From Massospora cicadina (Eukaryota > Entomophthoromycota > Entomophthoromycetes > Entomophthorales > Entomophthoraceae), in contig JAKSZP010009538.1 in assembly GCA_022478985.1 (NCBI GenBank), positions 1 to 64,000 on the forward strand: a stretch of DNA of 64,000 nucleotides, in the 5' to 3' direction. The notes beneath the pieces were generated by a model. That model was given only the letters and a program-made list of their open reading frames with translations. It was not told the origin of the DNA and searched no databases. Positions 1 to 11,826 of the stretch are shown here, one piece after another. Made by a program: the position numbers and the translations under genes. Within the stretch, counting starts at the first letter, position 1, and each line of letters begins with the position of its first letter.

Positions 1-336
1 TCTGCAGGTCGCATGGCATGAGGTGACCGTGCAGATGGATCATCAAGCTCTTTTGTATTTTTAAAGCCGCTGAAGTTGGAGCATCATTAGCGCTGGATAA
101 AATCATGATCTCTGTATTTTAACTTTAAATATGAGTATGTGAAAATGACGCTTTATGTTTTCTATTTTTTGAGTTGCAACTCTGCACTGAGTTCAGCAAG
201 GTTGGATGAGCATTATTTAACCCCCATAGTTCATCCAACCCAGATCTTATTTATGCTCCTCCTAAAATTTTGGGGATATTAAGCTCTGGACGTGATTCTG
301 GTCGTTAGGGCCAAAATGGGCCAAACAGCTTGCTTG
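1..336 (+). pseudogene. Element D pol fragment: RNase H end and linker
   Basis: The first hundred bases read, with stops, as the late part of a Ty3/Gypsy RNase H: EVTVQMDHQALLYF matches the family pattern V.TDHKALLYFL. This is followed by an eroded linker with stops in every frame. The piece ends where a solo LTR begins, and the same element resumes after that LTR with the integrase zinc finger and again at 24572. It is the left end of the oldest element of the nest, and the rest of its gag, protease and RT lie outside the window. The identification rests on one motif plus the continuity with later pieces. Confidence 0.55.
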
Positions 337-341
337 GAGAC

Positions 342-1509
342 TGTTGGGATTTTTGCCCATATTCCTAGCTGGCTAGATTCCAGGTATTGCTAGGGGATAA
401 TTCCCTAAAGTGAGGTGAATTGGATACTGGTTGACCCTTATTTCAGGGTAACTATGTTCAGGGATTTTAGGTTATTCGACTGGTCAGATCTGTTGCAGGA
501 TTGATCCAAATGAATGCTTAAGATCTTATTAGGAAGAATTGTTAACAAGATAGGGGAATCTGATAGTTGATTAGCCATCAGGTGTACCTATTGGGATTTA
601 TCAGGTTTCATCACCAACCAATTGGAAATTTAAGGGATCAAGTTTTGAGGTGAGTGATGCCACCTGCAACTAACAAATTGATCAATTGGTTCATGACCTG
701 TTTTAATGGGTAACAAGGCCCATTACATAAGCAGGTCGCTTCCAAATATGGATATTTTGCTTGGATTGAGAGGAAAACATTAGGGACACATTTTCCAACT
801 CTTTCCGATTTAGGTCTTGAGGATGTCCAATGATGGAATCCTATCCAGGATGGGGAAGGCCATCACTGCTGAGACAAGGATGGTTAATTCAAAAGGAAAC
901 GGCTGCTATTTCTTCAAGGAGGTGCCAACCGAGGGTTGGGCGTTGAATTCCCTCTATAAATCCTAAAGAATTCACTAATAAAATATAAAAATTACCGGAT
1001 CACTTTTACTAGAGGATCAAAAAATACCAGATCACTTTAACTAGAGTATTAGCTTAGTAAACTTTATCAGAATCCATTGCAAGTTTTATTCTTTCTCAAG
1101 GATATTATTGCTTTGTGCGATAATTGGGAGACTTTTTAAGATAAATAGTGAGGATCTGACTGGGGATCCAATGAAGAAGCTGAATCAGATCATGGGGATT
1201 GCTGCTGACTATGTGTCAAACCAGAGAAACTGTAAACGGGGATCTAAGCATAGATCAAGTTAGGCGGTATGAGGGAATAAATCCCTATTAAGGACATAAT
1301 AAGTATTTTGAGAGGAAATACTGTCTGAGCGTTAGACCAAAATCTATTACTTCCATTCAATTACGCATAATAGTTGCCATAATAGTATTAATGATTACAT
1401 CAACTACTATCATACAATGCAGAGAATTTCACAAAGCCTGAACCTGTGCATGTATAATATTTATAGGGGTTGTGGCTGAGAATAATCAGGAAAGCTATAA
1501 ATTTTTACA
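342..1509 (+). mobile_element. Solo LTR of the element A family
   Basis: This 1168-bp unit begins TGTTGGG, ends TTTTTACA and is flanked by a perfect 5-bp target duplication GAGAC (337-341 and 1510-1514). Long stretches align with both LTRs of element A (4250-5421 and 13873-15044), for example the shared tracts around GAATGCTTAAGATC, GATGCCACCTGCAACTA and ACATAATAAGTATTT. No internal region is present, so it is a solo LTR, usually the product of LTR-LTR recombination. It lies inside element D, splitting D's linker. Length matches A's LTRs (1172 bp each). Confidence 0.85.
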
Positions 1510-1514
1510 GAGAC

Positions 1515-1710
1515 CTTAGAGTTTTTGGACTAGCTGGCACTTTCAACACATAAGTGATCCCGCTACTCCTTAATAAAAATGGAATATTCAATTTTGATTG
1601 ATACTATGGGTGCTGCCTCATCTCTGCGACAAAGTTATTTGGGTGCACCATGACCCCCCTGTGGTAGGGCATCTGGGGGATAAGAAATGCTTGGATTTAG
1701 GGAAGCAGAC
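1515..1710 (+). pseudogene. Element D integrase zinc finger, N-terminal half
   Basis: The frame at 1598-1710 reads HHDPPVVGHLGDKKCLDL, the His-His half of the integrase HHCC zinc-binding domain of Ty3/Gypsy elements (usual form HDPP.AGHLG..KTLDLV). The sequence then stops being integrase exactly at 1711, where LTR C starts. The missing remainder, starting GMDHKLRD, is found at 24580 directly after C's other LTR. Upstream, NKNGIFNFD resembles the usual linker before the zinc finger but is in a different frame. The join is the main evidence that element C is inserted here. Confidence 0.7.
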
Positions 1711-2310
1711 TGTCAGGATTCCTACAAACTTGGAGATATGGATGTGTCTGCCAAAGGGAATCAATACCAATCTGATAGTATAGCCCAGGCAATTTATTGA
1801 GTTTAATCTTAAAAGAAACCTAAGGGTTTTCAATATAAGGTATTAACCTCAACTTATACAGCTGTCTATTGATCCCTTAAAGCTTCCTACTCAGAATTCA
1901 AATCAATCCATGTGGAGAAAAAAATCCTATTTAACTAAGGTGACCAGCCTGCCACAGAATCCCCAATTAGTAATAAGTAATCTTAGCTTAGACTTCTTGG
2001 AGATTTACCAAAAAACCTCCCTGATCTCCCTTATAATTTGGATTTTAAGCAAATAAAGATTACTCTCTCTTTTGCCATCTTTTAGTTAAAGTTGTCCCAC
2101 TTATAACTATTTAGGGACGAAATAATAGTAAGGATTTACCACTCAAGGAACTTAGCCTGAGTGAATAATTTCCAGCCAAGGAAAGTAGAAGACTTTTAAT
2201 CAAACACTAAGGTACTTCTGGTTTCCTGGCTTACCACATAAAGGGACAAGTGGTCTAAACCCCTTAGTCCCAAAAAACTGTTGTTCCCTGCCAGATTTAT
2301 CCTGAGTTCA
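1711..2310 (+). repeat. 5' LTR of element C
   Basis: A 600-bp TG...CA unit (starts TGTCAGGATT, ends GAGTTCA). It aligns with 17943-18059 joined to 24094-24571, for example GATGTGTCTG.CAAAGG, GACCAGCCTGCC.CAGAATCC and CTACC.AATAAAGGGACAAGTGGT. A tRNA-type primer site, TGGTGCAACTAT, follows directly at 2311. By eye the two copies agree at roughly three bases in four. Confidence 0.75.
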
Positions 2311-3690
2311 TGGTGCAACTATTATACAATTAGCAATAATGATTCAGTGTTAGTTCCCTCTTTGGATCAGGAACACCTTAACTTTGTGGCTAAATTACCC
2401 GCTGTGATACATGGGATTGAACGAAGAATTCTTGTCATTGAGCAATGTCAACTAAAACTTCGTGATGCAACTATCAAGCTAAAAAGCGAAATTCAGCTGT
2501 TAACACCACTCATTGCCACAAAATTGGCTCTTCATGTCACCCATAATTGGGCAGATTCAATAACTGAAGACATTAACGACTTACAAAGTCAGATGGACGC
2601 TCTCCACCCTCACGTATCTCCCAGCAATAGCAGTTCCTCTTCAGGTGAAAAAACACCCCCAGTGTTGATTCACGTCATTCAACCATTAACCCCCTGGTGG
2701 CATGTTCAAACCGTCATTCAAAGAGAAGTATGTCCCAGGAAAAGGGAATATATTCATTTTCCTTTTGTAAAAAAGTGCTATGGAAGAAGCTTCTGACATC
2801 CAACGGCTTAAGCACTTAGCTAACTGTCTTAGTTGTGTATCTCTTGACATTTTGGTACCTCATCTCATGCATCTCCAGATTTTGGGAGGATGCCAAGTCT
2901 GCCTTACTTTAAAATTTGTAAGTGACCTAACTTTATCCAACCAAAAGCGTCCTTATATGGCATAAGCTCAATTTTTGAGAAGATGTCAGTGAGTTCACTC
3001 ACCATTTTTGCCTTAGGCTCAAACTTTGGTCGCCAGAAAACGTCTTACTATAAATGACACTATCACTGCCTCATTTTAGCGTTAATAATTCCGCTTAATT
3101 TTCTATAATATCCTAAGCGGTGAAGTCTAACTGGGCATTTCCTTCATATCAAGAAGCCATCTTGGAGATTCCTGCCAGCCTACCCAAACCCATTGGTCCC
3201 ACTTTTTCAAAAAATAATAAGCCTTAGCCCAAATGTTTTCAGTTACCCCTCCCAGTTCGCCTAACCCAAATTATTCAGTACTTTTTTCAAGAGAAACAAC
3301 CATACTGTAGACAGTTGTTGCTTTTTAACGTAGGTTGGCAAAAGATCAGTCAGTATTGGGCAGGAGGCTCCCTATGCTGACAACAATCAAGTGCCTCAGG
3401 ACCCTTGTACTAGCTCTAGTTTTATGCCCAGCACCTCGAGATGTTTTGTGTCAGAAGCGCCTGCATAAGTTGACGTACCCCTTTCTATTAAAGGAAATAT
3501 AGATCTTCAGCACTCCTATTATCATGTTGGTCAGTTACCCAAACTAATCTTGGAAGCCAGTTCCTCTATGGAAAGCCAAGCGCTAGCAGATAAAAACTTT
3601 TAAAGCATCTAACAGTACCAAGCTTGGTTGTGGCAAAATCTTCTGCTTGCTTTGCTACAACTCCTCCAAAGAAAATTCACTAGCTATTAA
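2311..3690 (+). pseudogene. Element C gag region (decayed)
   Basis: The primer site TGGTGCAACTATTATAC at 2311 marks the start of the internal region. An open stretch (2281-2796) then reads as a helical, Gag-like segment (LRDATIKLKSEIQLL near residue 60) followed by a Ser-rich tract, then a second short frame at 2780-2965 and stops. No zinc knuckle could be read with confidence; a CLLCYNSSK-like string near 3640 is only suggestive. Assignment to gag is mainly by position between the LTR/primer site and the protease relic. It is heavily damaged and certainly not functional. Confidence 0.45.
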
Positions 3691-4249
3691 ATCTCAGTTT
3701 GGCTCTTCAGTAGTTCAAGTAGAGGTAGTCAATCATAAGGTAAAGTTCAGGTTTAATTGATATTAGCTCATCAGTTAATGTTATATTCTCCTAACTTATC
3801 CAGAAAATTAAAAGGCTCTAGAGTTGATTCACAAAACTGAATATGGGACGGCCAGTAATTGGATGACAAAAGCAATTGGGCGTATTCCGCCTTACCTCAC
3901 CAATTTGGAAAGTTTCTAATTACTTCGCACAATATTGCATTATAAAATGATAAATAGAGTTGCTATTAATTCAAACTGATGTAGGAGTTCATTTGCATCA
4001 TCAAAAATAAATAAAAGTACCTGTCACTATTAGGGTAATAGATCCCGTTGATATTTAAACTCCCAGTCAAGAGTAAAGGAGCTTTTAAAAGACAAACCTG
4101 CCTCCTTTAATATTTGTTTTCCGTTTGTAAAGTTGATTATCAAGTATTAGGAGAAAAAAAACAAGTTACCTCTGAGGCTTTGGACGCCAAAGATGGGATC
4201 CCTCTGTATGCCCCCATCCAATCACAATACCATCTGGCTCATAAGTTAT
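3690..4249 (+). pseudogene. Element C aspartic protease (decayed)
   Basis: Around 3715-3960 the frames read VQVEVVNHKVK, then FIDISSSVNVI and LIQKIK, then LGVFRLTSPIWKV. This is the outline of a retropepsin: substrate-binding strand, D-S/T-G active site, downstream strand. The catalytic triad D-S/T-G appears as D-I-S, so the active site is broken, and a stop precedes the LIQKIK helix. The piece ends at 4250 where element A is inserted. Element C's pol resumes after 15044. Confidence 0.45.
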
Positions 4250-5421
4250 TGTTGATAAAGGGATCAAAATATCACCCCTCCTGATGAGAAATTGCCACCT
4301 TTCTAGCTTCCTAGGTTATCTGCTGGTATGCTAGGGGATAAGTCCAGCTAGCAAATGAATCAAATATCAGTTGACCTCGACTTCATGTTAATAATTTCTG
4401 GGGTTTGTTGGGTAATTAGCCGGGTTTTGATCCATTGAGGATCAATCCATGTGAATGCTTAAGATATCCTTGGGTAGAGTTGCTGATAAGATTAAGGCAT
4501 CTGATAGACAATCGTTGATTACCTATCAAGGTGAACCAATTGAAATTGTCAGGTGCCATCACTGACTAATAAAAATTTAATCAGCAGTTGTGAGGCGAGT
4601 GATGCCACCTGCAACTAGTGAATCAAATTAGTTGGTTAACGACCTGCTATAATGGGTAAAGTATCCCATTACTAAGCAGGTCTCTATCTAAATGTAATTG
4701 GTTCGCTGTGATTGAGTGGGAGCGTTAGGGACACGTTTCTGGCTCTTTCTGTATACAGGTCTCTGGGATGTCTGATGGAGGAATCCTTAGCCCAATGGAG
4801 AAGATCATCTCCAGAAAGAATTTTTAGGGTAATAAAATGGCAATGGCTGCCATTTCTTGGCTGAGGCGCCAACTGAGGAGTTGAGCACCAAATTCTCCCT
4901 ATAAATTCTTTGATAACTTTATTAATAAAACAGATCAAATTGGTTCAGTTTTTATTCTAAATCTAATTTATCAAGATCTCTTCATCTTCAGTTAAAAGTT
5001 GTTGTAGTAAAAGAATTGTGGACTCTTTTGTTTGATAAAGAGTAAGGATTGGATATCCTTAGAAGAAAAGCAGACCTTTGATTTGGATCTCCGCTGACTC
5101 ATCATGACAGGAACTAAGGCTGTAAACCTCTGAATCTGAGAGTGATTAAGTTCAGCCATAATAGGGAAGAAGTCCCTGATTGTCAACATAATAAGTATTT
5201 CGTGGATATTCCAAGTTTAGTTTTAACCACATTTGGTTTGTTTATTCAACTATGGATAATAGTTGTCATACTATTATTGCTCATATATACCTATAAGCAA
5301 AGTGAATAATGCACATATTTAGCCTGCTAAATTAATATCTGGGAACAATTGTCAACGAATCCAGACTTCAATAATTGGTACTCTTTCCCAAAGAAGATAC
5401 CTACCAATCCCAGTTTTAGCA
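4250..5421 (+). repeat. 5' LTR of element A
   Basis: Starts TGTTGATAAAGG and ends CCCAGTTTTAGCA, 1172 bp. It aligns along its length with 13873-15044 and with the solo LTR at 342-1509. Shared landmarks are GATCAATCCATGTGAATGCT, AAGTTGTTGTAGTAAAAG and AATCCAGACTT near the end. Primer-binding sequence follows within 3 bp of its end. Confidence 0.85.
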
Positions 5422-5423
5422 TC

Positions 5424-5441
5424 TGGTCTCAATACAGGGGG
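5424..5441 (+). other. Primer-binding site of element A
   Basis: TGGTCTCAATACAGGGGG begins two bases after the LTR's terminal CA. The corresponding position of element B (18565) reads TGGTGCTCACTACAGGGGG. The two match except for one missing base and one substitution, and both begin with the TGG expected for pairing with a tRNA CCA end. The priming tRNA was not identified. Confidence 0.6.
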
Positions 5442-5443
5442 TA

Positions 5444-6520
5444 TGTAAGTCCAGGGGAACGTCCCCTCTTCGTGGACCAGGAATTTTCCCATTTCCTAAT
5501 AAAAAGAGTTCAAAGAGGGAAGATGTACCACTCATCACCCATGGTGACCTCGCCCATGTAGTAAACAAGCGCTGTATAACAGCTCTCTCTGAAGATTCCG
5601 CCCCCAGTTCCCACACTTGCCTCCGCCAAATTAGCTCACCAAATAAATGAAATCTTCTCAGAAACCATTTATAACTGTCATCCCTGCAAGCTTGATGGAC
5701 CTTATAAGCAGTTGAGTTGAAATTCAAATCAAAGTTGAAATGTCCAAAATCTATAGGAATAAAGCCCGATGGGTGCACAACTTATAGCTGGTAGGGGACA
5801 ATTAATGAATTCTTGGTTAAAGTCACCAATGGAATCAAGCCATTGTGCAGTAAAATTTCCAACTCCAAACTCCCCTATAAACATTGTGGACAAAGCCATA
5901 TGGGCATGTAGCTCCATCAGGGGACTGTTGCCAATAGTTTTAAACCCCCATTCCAAAAATTTGTGATTATGATTGATGGTACCCATTTGGCTGAACAAAT
6001 GCTCCAGCAACTGGGCACAGGTGGGTTGGCCGTCCAAAGCCATTTCCAACCTGTTGGGACCGCCCCTATGTAGGGTGGCCCTGGGGGATTCCTGTAGCCT
6101 GTTGGGTCAGATGCCATTGCACTAACCACCATAAAGGAAGAAAAGCCTCAGGTCAGGTGTTTGTGGACAAACTGATAGCAACTCAGCATGCCACCAATTC
6201 CTTTGATGTTAGTTCAGATTAGAATCGTTTTTCACCTCTTTAAAAAATTTGTGAGAGTTAGGTCAAAATTTGAGGGCCCCAATCCCGTGCTTTGACAAGC
6301 TGACCCAAATTGAACACTATTTAATCACTGCTTCGCACTGAATAAATTGTTAGTTGATTTCTTTATTTGACTTTTCAATAAAAATCCATATATCCAGTTC
6401 CAGTTTTTATTATGTTCAAATCTAAGCCACACCTCCCGACTATATTCAACAACCCACAGGCCCTGTGAACATGTTTACTTAGTTCATTGCTAGTTTCTTA
6501 TTCAAAACTATGGCTCATAG
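5444..6520 (+). repeat. Possible diverged LTR of the element D family in A's leader
   Basis: From TGTAAGTCCAGGGGAAC at 5444 this stretch tracks the start of element D's 3' LTR (25832, TGTAAGTCAGGGGGAGC). Further matches occur in the same order: CATGTAGT..A.AAG near 5550, GGGA.CGCCC.TATGT near 6057 and GTTAGTT.ATTT then CAATAAAAAT near 6350. A TGGTGGCGCAATTCC string at about 6519 looks like a primer site after a CA. Similarity is patchy, no target duplication was found, and the end is a guess. Minus-strand open stretches here (5416-6132) have no recognisable family. Confidence 0.35.
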
Positions 6521-6639
6521 GCACTTGGTGGCGCAATTCCTCCCTGGTTCTATAAAAATCACACAGAAGCAGTGCATGGCATTTGGGATTGTCATTTGGG
6601 TGCTTTGGCACTTAAACTGGAAGGTCAGTTTAAAATTAG

Positions 6640-8135
6640 CTTGCTGTCTTCCTGACAGCGTAGTTGAGTAAGATAAGCCAATCTACGATGTCATATAAAA
6701 AATAATTGAGAAAGCTTTGGATTTTTTGGAAACTGTCAACAAGAACGCCTTGAGTTCAGCCAATCATAGAGAATTTGCTGCCCTAGATGATAGAATTACT
6801 AAGATCAAGGAAGGAGTAGAAAAAATATACAATTTCAGTAGTGAGTTGCTCAGAAAAGTAACGTCATTGAAAAAGAAAGAAGAAGATTTGATCAAAGAAG
6901 TTTTATTCCTGAAGTAGAACACAAAGCAGATCACGTTTGTTTGTGCTCATTCAGCTCATACATGGAACAACTAGTGAAACAAGTCAATGAACTTAAGAAT
7001 CAGTGATGGTAATGCAAACCCTATGTGACGACTGATGCTAAAGAAAAGACCTCAAGGACTCCAGTTGGGAAGTTGAAAACTCCTAGAAATATGCTGACAG
7101 CATTTGCCACCATTTTGAAAATGACCCATGAGATTACTCCTCTAGTCAGTTAGGTAGCCGAGCTGAGAGTTGCAGCTAGAGAAAATTTGGGTGAGAACAA
7201 AGCCACGCCAAAATTAATCCAATTTACATAGGGATAAAGCTCCTGATTTCTTTCGCCTGTTCCACATGACTACTTTTAGATGTAGCAATAGACAAAAAGC
7301 TTTGGCGGTCATGAACTGCTTTAATAAAGACTGCCAAAACTTGGTGTTACTTCATATATAGGGGGACAGCTGGTCTTATTCAAAGGCCAAGGCTGCAATA
7401 ATGAAGGAGTTGAGAAGTACCTCGCATATGTTGAAACGCAAGCAAGAAATTATGGGGATCTATTTTCTAAAGACAAAACCTTAGAAATTTTTGCCAACCA
7501 ATACTATCAGGAATCACGGATTTTAGTTGGAGCAAAAGTCTTGACCAATTTTGATGCGCAGATCACTTTAAAAGCGGCTCATTGGCTTTATTGCAATTTA
7601 CATTGAATGGTGTCTTCTATATTAATTACCAAAATAACCCCCTCAAAAATGGTGGAGCACTTGAAGATGCTAGGAGTCATGTTAAGGCCCCTAATTGAAG
7701 CTTCAAGCCTAGTTCAGTCAGAAATTCAAATCACACCAAATTGACTAAACCTGATAAGGAATCAACTAATTTAACAGTGCCAGGAAATAAACTCAAGGTG
7801 TTTAACCGGACAGACAAGAGTAACATGCACTGTCACCAATGTGAAGGGCAGGGACACTTCACTTAGTGCTTCATCAAGAAGCCTCAGGAGTAAATCAACG
7901 TGGTCCAGACAAAGGAAGCAAAACCCGCACAGGAGTTAGAGTAAGAGCTCATGGCCTAGACCTGAAACAGTCTAGAGCTGCGGTTAAACCCGTTCCTTCT
8001 GATATCCTAAATGAGGACATTGACATCAGTGATCTGTTTGTCAATGAGGATGCACAGTATCCGCTTTATCAAGTGGTCAGTATAGACGTCAATGCTGTAG
8101 TCAGAGCCGGAGCAAAGGGATCAACCCTGAAATAA
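6640..8135 (+). pseudogene. Element A gag (decayed, with CCHC zinc knuckle)
   Basis: An opening segment (6717-6917) is strongly helical and charged, a likely coiled coil (residues 20-66, including KVTSLKKKEEDLIKEV). It is followed by a long decayed capsid-like region with stops. At 7831-7869 the frame reads C-H-Q-C-EGQG-H-FT*-C, a retroviral-type CX2CX4HX4C knuckle with one residue replaced by a stop. A last open segment runs to 8135. Gag would coat the RNA in the particle, and the knuckle binds RNA. The order helical domain, capsid, knuckle fits Ty3 Gag, but this copy cannot make a full protein. Confidence 0.7.
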
Positions 8136-8389
8136 ACAAGGAGGTTTCTCGCCCATATGCACGCCAACTAAGGGACAGATCTGATCCACTGAGAATCTGA
8201 TTGACCTGGCTGAGGTTAAATTTGATAAGCGAATATTTCAATCCCCTAAGCGTGATTAAGAATTTTTACCTGATTTGTTGGTGCAAATAATTCACACCCT
8301 TAATTCAGCAAATAATGCTGCTATATATTCAGTTTTAACTATTTTACAATACTCTGAGTGTAAAATTATAGATATACTGGTCAATTGTG

Positions 8390-8645
8390 TATGTGCGTAA
8401 CCAATTATTGACAGTGGGGCGCCAATTAATATTGTCTCAACCAAGCTGGTGAATAAAATGAAAATCTCGCCTGAATTGGAACATAAGAATGAATATGAAA
8501 CTGCAGGGCTGAATATGACCATCTACTTTGGAGCGTATAACGCATTACCACTCAGATTTGAATCCCTGGTGGTATCCTCCCCAGCTATAGTCTTGGCCAA
8601 TAAAAACTACGGTATTCTAATTGGGACTGAAATTTTAAGAAAATA
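8390..8645 (+). pseudogene. Element A aspartic protease
   Basis: A readable retropepsin: IIDSGAPINIVSTKLV has the catalytic Asp-Ser-Gly intact (Asp codon at 8410-8412). The flap/strand region follows (FGAYNALPLRFESLVV) and then the family's closing ILIGTEIL motif before a stop at 8644. It would cut the Gag-Pol polyprotein. A frame change separates it from the gag remnant upstream and a stop-filled spacer from RT downstream. It is the best preserved domain of this element and closely resembles the B protease (20068-20280), whose active site is lost. Confidence 0.75.
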
Positions 8646-9179
8646 AAGAGTAATGTAATTTTTAGGATAATAATTGACCATATTGGGTCAAACAATACCT
8701 CTGGTCTATCAGAGCGACGGGAAATTTCCTCTTACCAGGAGAAATAACTTCATTAATATAATCTACAATGATGGCATTATCCTGATTTGCTACCAATTGG
8801 TTGGATTAAAGAAAAGAGAAATGCCAACGGAAAGTCTGGAAATTGGGTAATTCTATTATTAACCAAGACGTCAAATACTATACTGCAAGGATTGCAGATA
8901 ATTGTCAATACAAAAATGACTTTGGAAATATAGAGCTATTGTATAGAGAGGTCAGTAGCCCATGGAAGAATTCCCAATTAGAGCCATGGGTGGCGCCTGG
9001 AATAGTGATGCTAGGCCATTATGAAATCTGAGTTCTCCTGGCGAATTTGAGTGAAAACTAAGTAAAGATTGAGAAAAAACAGATTGGCATGTTTGCCCAT
9101 CAGATCCTGATAGCAGAAATTGCAGAATTTCCATAATTTTGGGACTTTTGTTAAGATGGCATTGTTGGCAGGAGATCCC

Positions 9180-10620
9180 AGTTATATTTATTTATGGTCG
9201 ACCAAGAGCAACTCACTGATCTGATGGAAGGACAGCAGGAGGAGATGCTCAAACTTTATGAAAAGCATTAGAAATCTTCAACAAGGATGATCATGACTTA
9301 AGATGTGCAAAGAATGTAATCTATAAAGTTGACACTACGGAAAACTTATTGATACGGATGAGACTACTTTGATGAGAAAGGTAGTGGAGTTGGTAGTTGA
9401 AGAGGAAATCAGAAAAACTAGTGGAGCACGGGCTCCTAGTTCCATCATCAAGCCCTTGGCGATCCCTATCCTGATAGTAAAGAAAGAGGACAGCTCTTTT
9501 TGGATGGCAATTGTCCATTGGAGGCTAAACAAGATAAAGAAAAAAGATTTAATTCCTCTACCTTGAATAGACAATGTATTAGATCTTTTGAGAGAAGCGA
9601 AGTAATTCTCTGCAATGGATCTAATATTGGGATATGGCAAATCAATTTGCCAATTGAAGACCACGAAAAGTGTGCGTTTATTACTGCAAAGGGGCTATAA
9701 AAACCAATTCAGATGCCCCAAGGTCTTTTCAATGCTCCTGCAACGTTCCAAAGGGCCAGAGATACCATATTAAATGAAATTGAAGTTTTTCATGCGTCCT
9801 GATGTACTTGGAGGACTTAAATGTATTCAGTAGAACCTTCACTGACCATTTGCACCACTTGTGGGAAGTCTTCAAGAGACGGCCTATGGCTACATCTGAA
9901 GATCAAGCTAGGAAGTTCCACTTCTTCAAAAAACTATAATGGAATATTTGGGGTTTATCATCAACTCCAATGAACTGCAGCTGAAAACCCAGAAAATTGA
10001 AGCAATATAGCGGATTGTCATCCAGAGAAGTGTCTAAGATATCCAAGTGTTTCTTAAAATAGTCAGATACTACCAAAGAAACATATAGATTTTGCAAGAA
10101 TTTTCAAGTCCCTTTTCCATTTGCTAAAGGATCTAAAGGAAGAATTGTATGGAATATAGAGGCCCAGGATTTTCTTTGATAGGTTACGCCAGTATCATAT
10201 AAATTCTCTGATTTTAAAATATCTAATTTTAATCAAGAGTTTATAATACAGACCAATGCTTTGTTAACGTAATTGGCGCTGTCCTGAGTCAAGTGGATGA
10301 ACTTGGGGATTAGCATCCAGTCGCCTACATGTGCCAGACATTATCAGCAGCAGAACGAAATTTCACTGTTACTAAATATGAATGCTTGTGGTGATTTAGA
10401 CCTGTAAGCCATTTTAGGTGTATATTCACAGTACGCACTTTATAGTAGTGAAAGACAACTCCTCCCTGTGTTGGCTGCACAACTTGAAAGAACCAGAAGG
10501 ACATTTGGCCCAATGGGCACTGAAGCTTCAAGCTTACAACTTTAAGATAGTCTACCAAGTGTGAGCTTCTCACCAAAATGTGAACGGCTTACCAAGGTTA
10601 CCAATGGCCTAAGTGGTATA
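9180..10620 (+). pseudogene. Element A reverse transcriptase / RNase H (decayed)
   Basis: RT blocks are readable across frames: IWQINLPIEDHEKCAFITAKGL, then QMPQGLFNAPATFQRA, then the catalytic block MYLEDLNVFSRTFTDHLHHL at 9802-9861, where the usual Y-L-D-D is Y-L-E-D. RNase H follows: AVLSQVDE near 10275, SAAERNFTVTKYECLW near 10345 and EGHLAQWALKLQAYNF near 10500. The region copies RNA to DNA and degrades the RNA strand in an active element. At least a dozen stops and several frame changes are visible, so it is dead. Confidence 0.75.
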
Positions 10621-11826
10621 CCAACAGGCTGATGAGCTGTTTCAGAGAATGGTCAATGGAGATATTAGGAACAATCCCCAAGAAATCTAAGTTACGCTTT
10701 GAAAAGCGATGGAAAACATTAAGACCAAGAATGGACAAGCACGCATAATGATTGATAGAAAATGACTGTTATTCCCAAACCATCAGAACAAACAACAATA
10801 GTCCAAGCCACACATACGGGTGCAGCCATGAAGTTCTGAAGAAGACATTTGATCACATTCGCCAGTATTATTACTGGGAGTCTATCAACTGATTTGGCCA
10901 ATTATCTGGCTTGCTGCGTGGAGTACTAGTTGCATAAACCACATAACATAATTAGATATTGATTGGTCCGCCCTGGATTTGCCTGGCATACAATTTACAT
11001 TAACATGATGGGACCACTGACTGTGAGCACGAGGGGAGTCAAATATATTATAGTTGCAATTGATCATCTGACTAGATGGGTTGAGACTAAGGCCCTGGTG
11101 AAAGTCAACATGACAAGTACTTCATGATTTATCCTAGATCAATATGTTTATCACCATGGATGACCACAAGTCTCATTGAGCGACAAAGAACAAATTTTAT
11201 GTATCAAGTGATTCTGAGGTTGAAAAAAATGATGGGGATTTAAAGAGTCATGTCAATACTCTACTGGTCAGAAATGAACGGACTGGTAGAAAGATTATTG
11301 GAATGCTGGTCACAATGCTGAAGAAGCTGATCTCTGGAAAAACTCCGCCTAAAAATACCTACCTCAGTTTGGTGACATTCACATAAAACATTAGTCACCA
11401 TACGGTGATGGGAAAAGTACCATTTAAATTGTTGTATGAAAGAAAGGCTGCGTTACCATTGATTCTTTATTTGATGGTCAAACAACATTGTGATGAGTTC
11501 TGAGTAGTACTTAATCTGACTTTTGAATATCATGATCAAGATGCAGCCAGAAGCATTCAATATACCTTGAAGAAAATATTAAGGCTAAGACAACGGATGA
11601 TAAGAACTGACTGGAATTACTCAATACCATGTAGGTGATAGGGTAGCCTATTGTGACACGCATGGCTTAGAAGAAGAAATAAACTAGATGAGCTGTGGAT
11701 AGGTACGTTTGAGATTAATGCTTAGATGGCAATAGATGCATATTCCATCAATGACCTCACGGATGGAAGAATTTTTAACGGGGTCTATGCTATGTACTTA
11801 AAGCAGTGGATACAAGAAAAAAATTA
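10620..11826 (+). pseudogene. Element A integrase (decayed)
   Basis: The catalytic core is recognisable at about 10980-11110: IYINMMGPLTVSTRGVKYII then VAIDHLTRWVETKAL. It contains the first catalytic residue position (Asp replaced by Asn in IYINMMG). The second block reads SLSDKEQ where families have LSDNGT. The C-terminal part (11640-11820) reads HGLRRRNKLDELWIGTFEI then MAIDAYSINDLTDGRIFNGV, parallel to the B integrase tail (23390-23520). No chromodomain was seen. Stops and frame changes are dispersed through the region. Confidence 0.7.

Noticed and set aside
5416..6132. Three overlapping minus-strand open frames (120, 106 and 71 codons) in element A's leader
   Set aside because: They overlap in different frames, show no recognisable motif, and lie in a stretch that resembles an LTR on the plus strand. 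Treated as chance frames.
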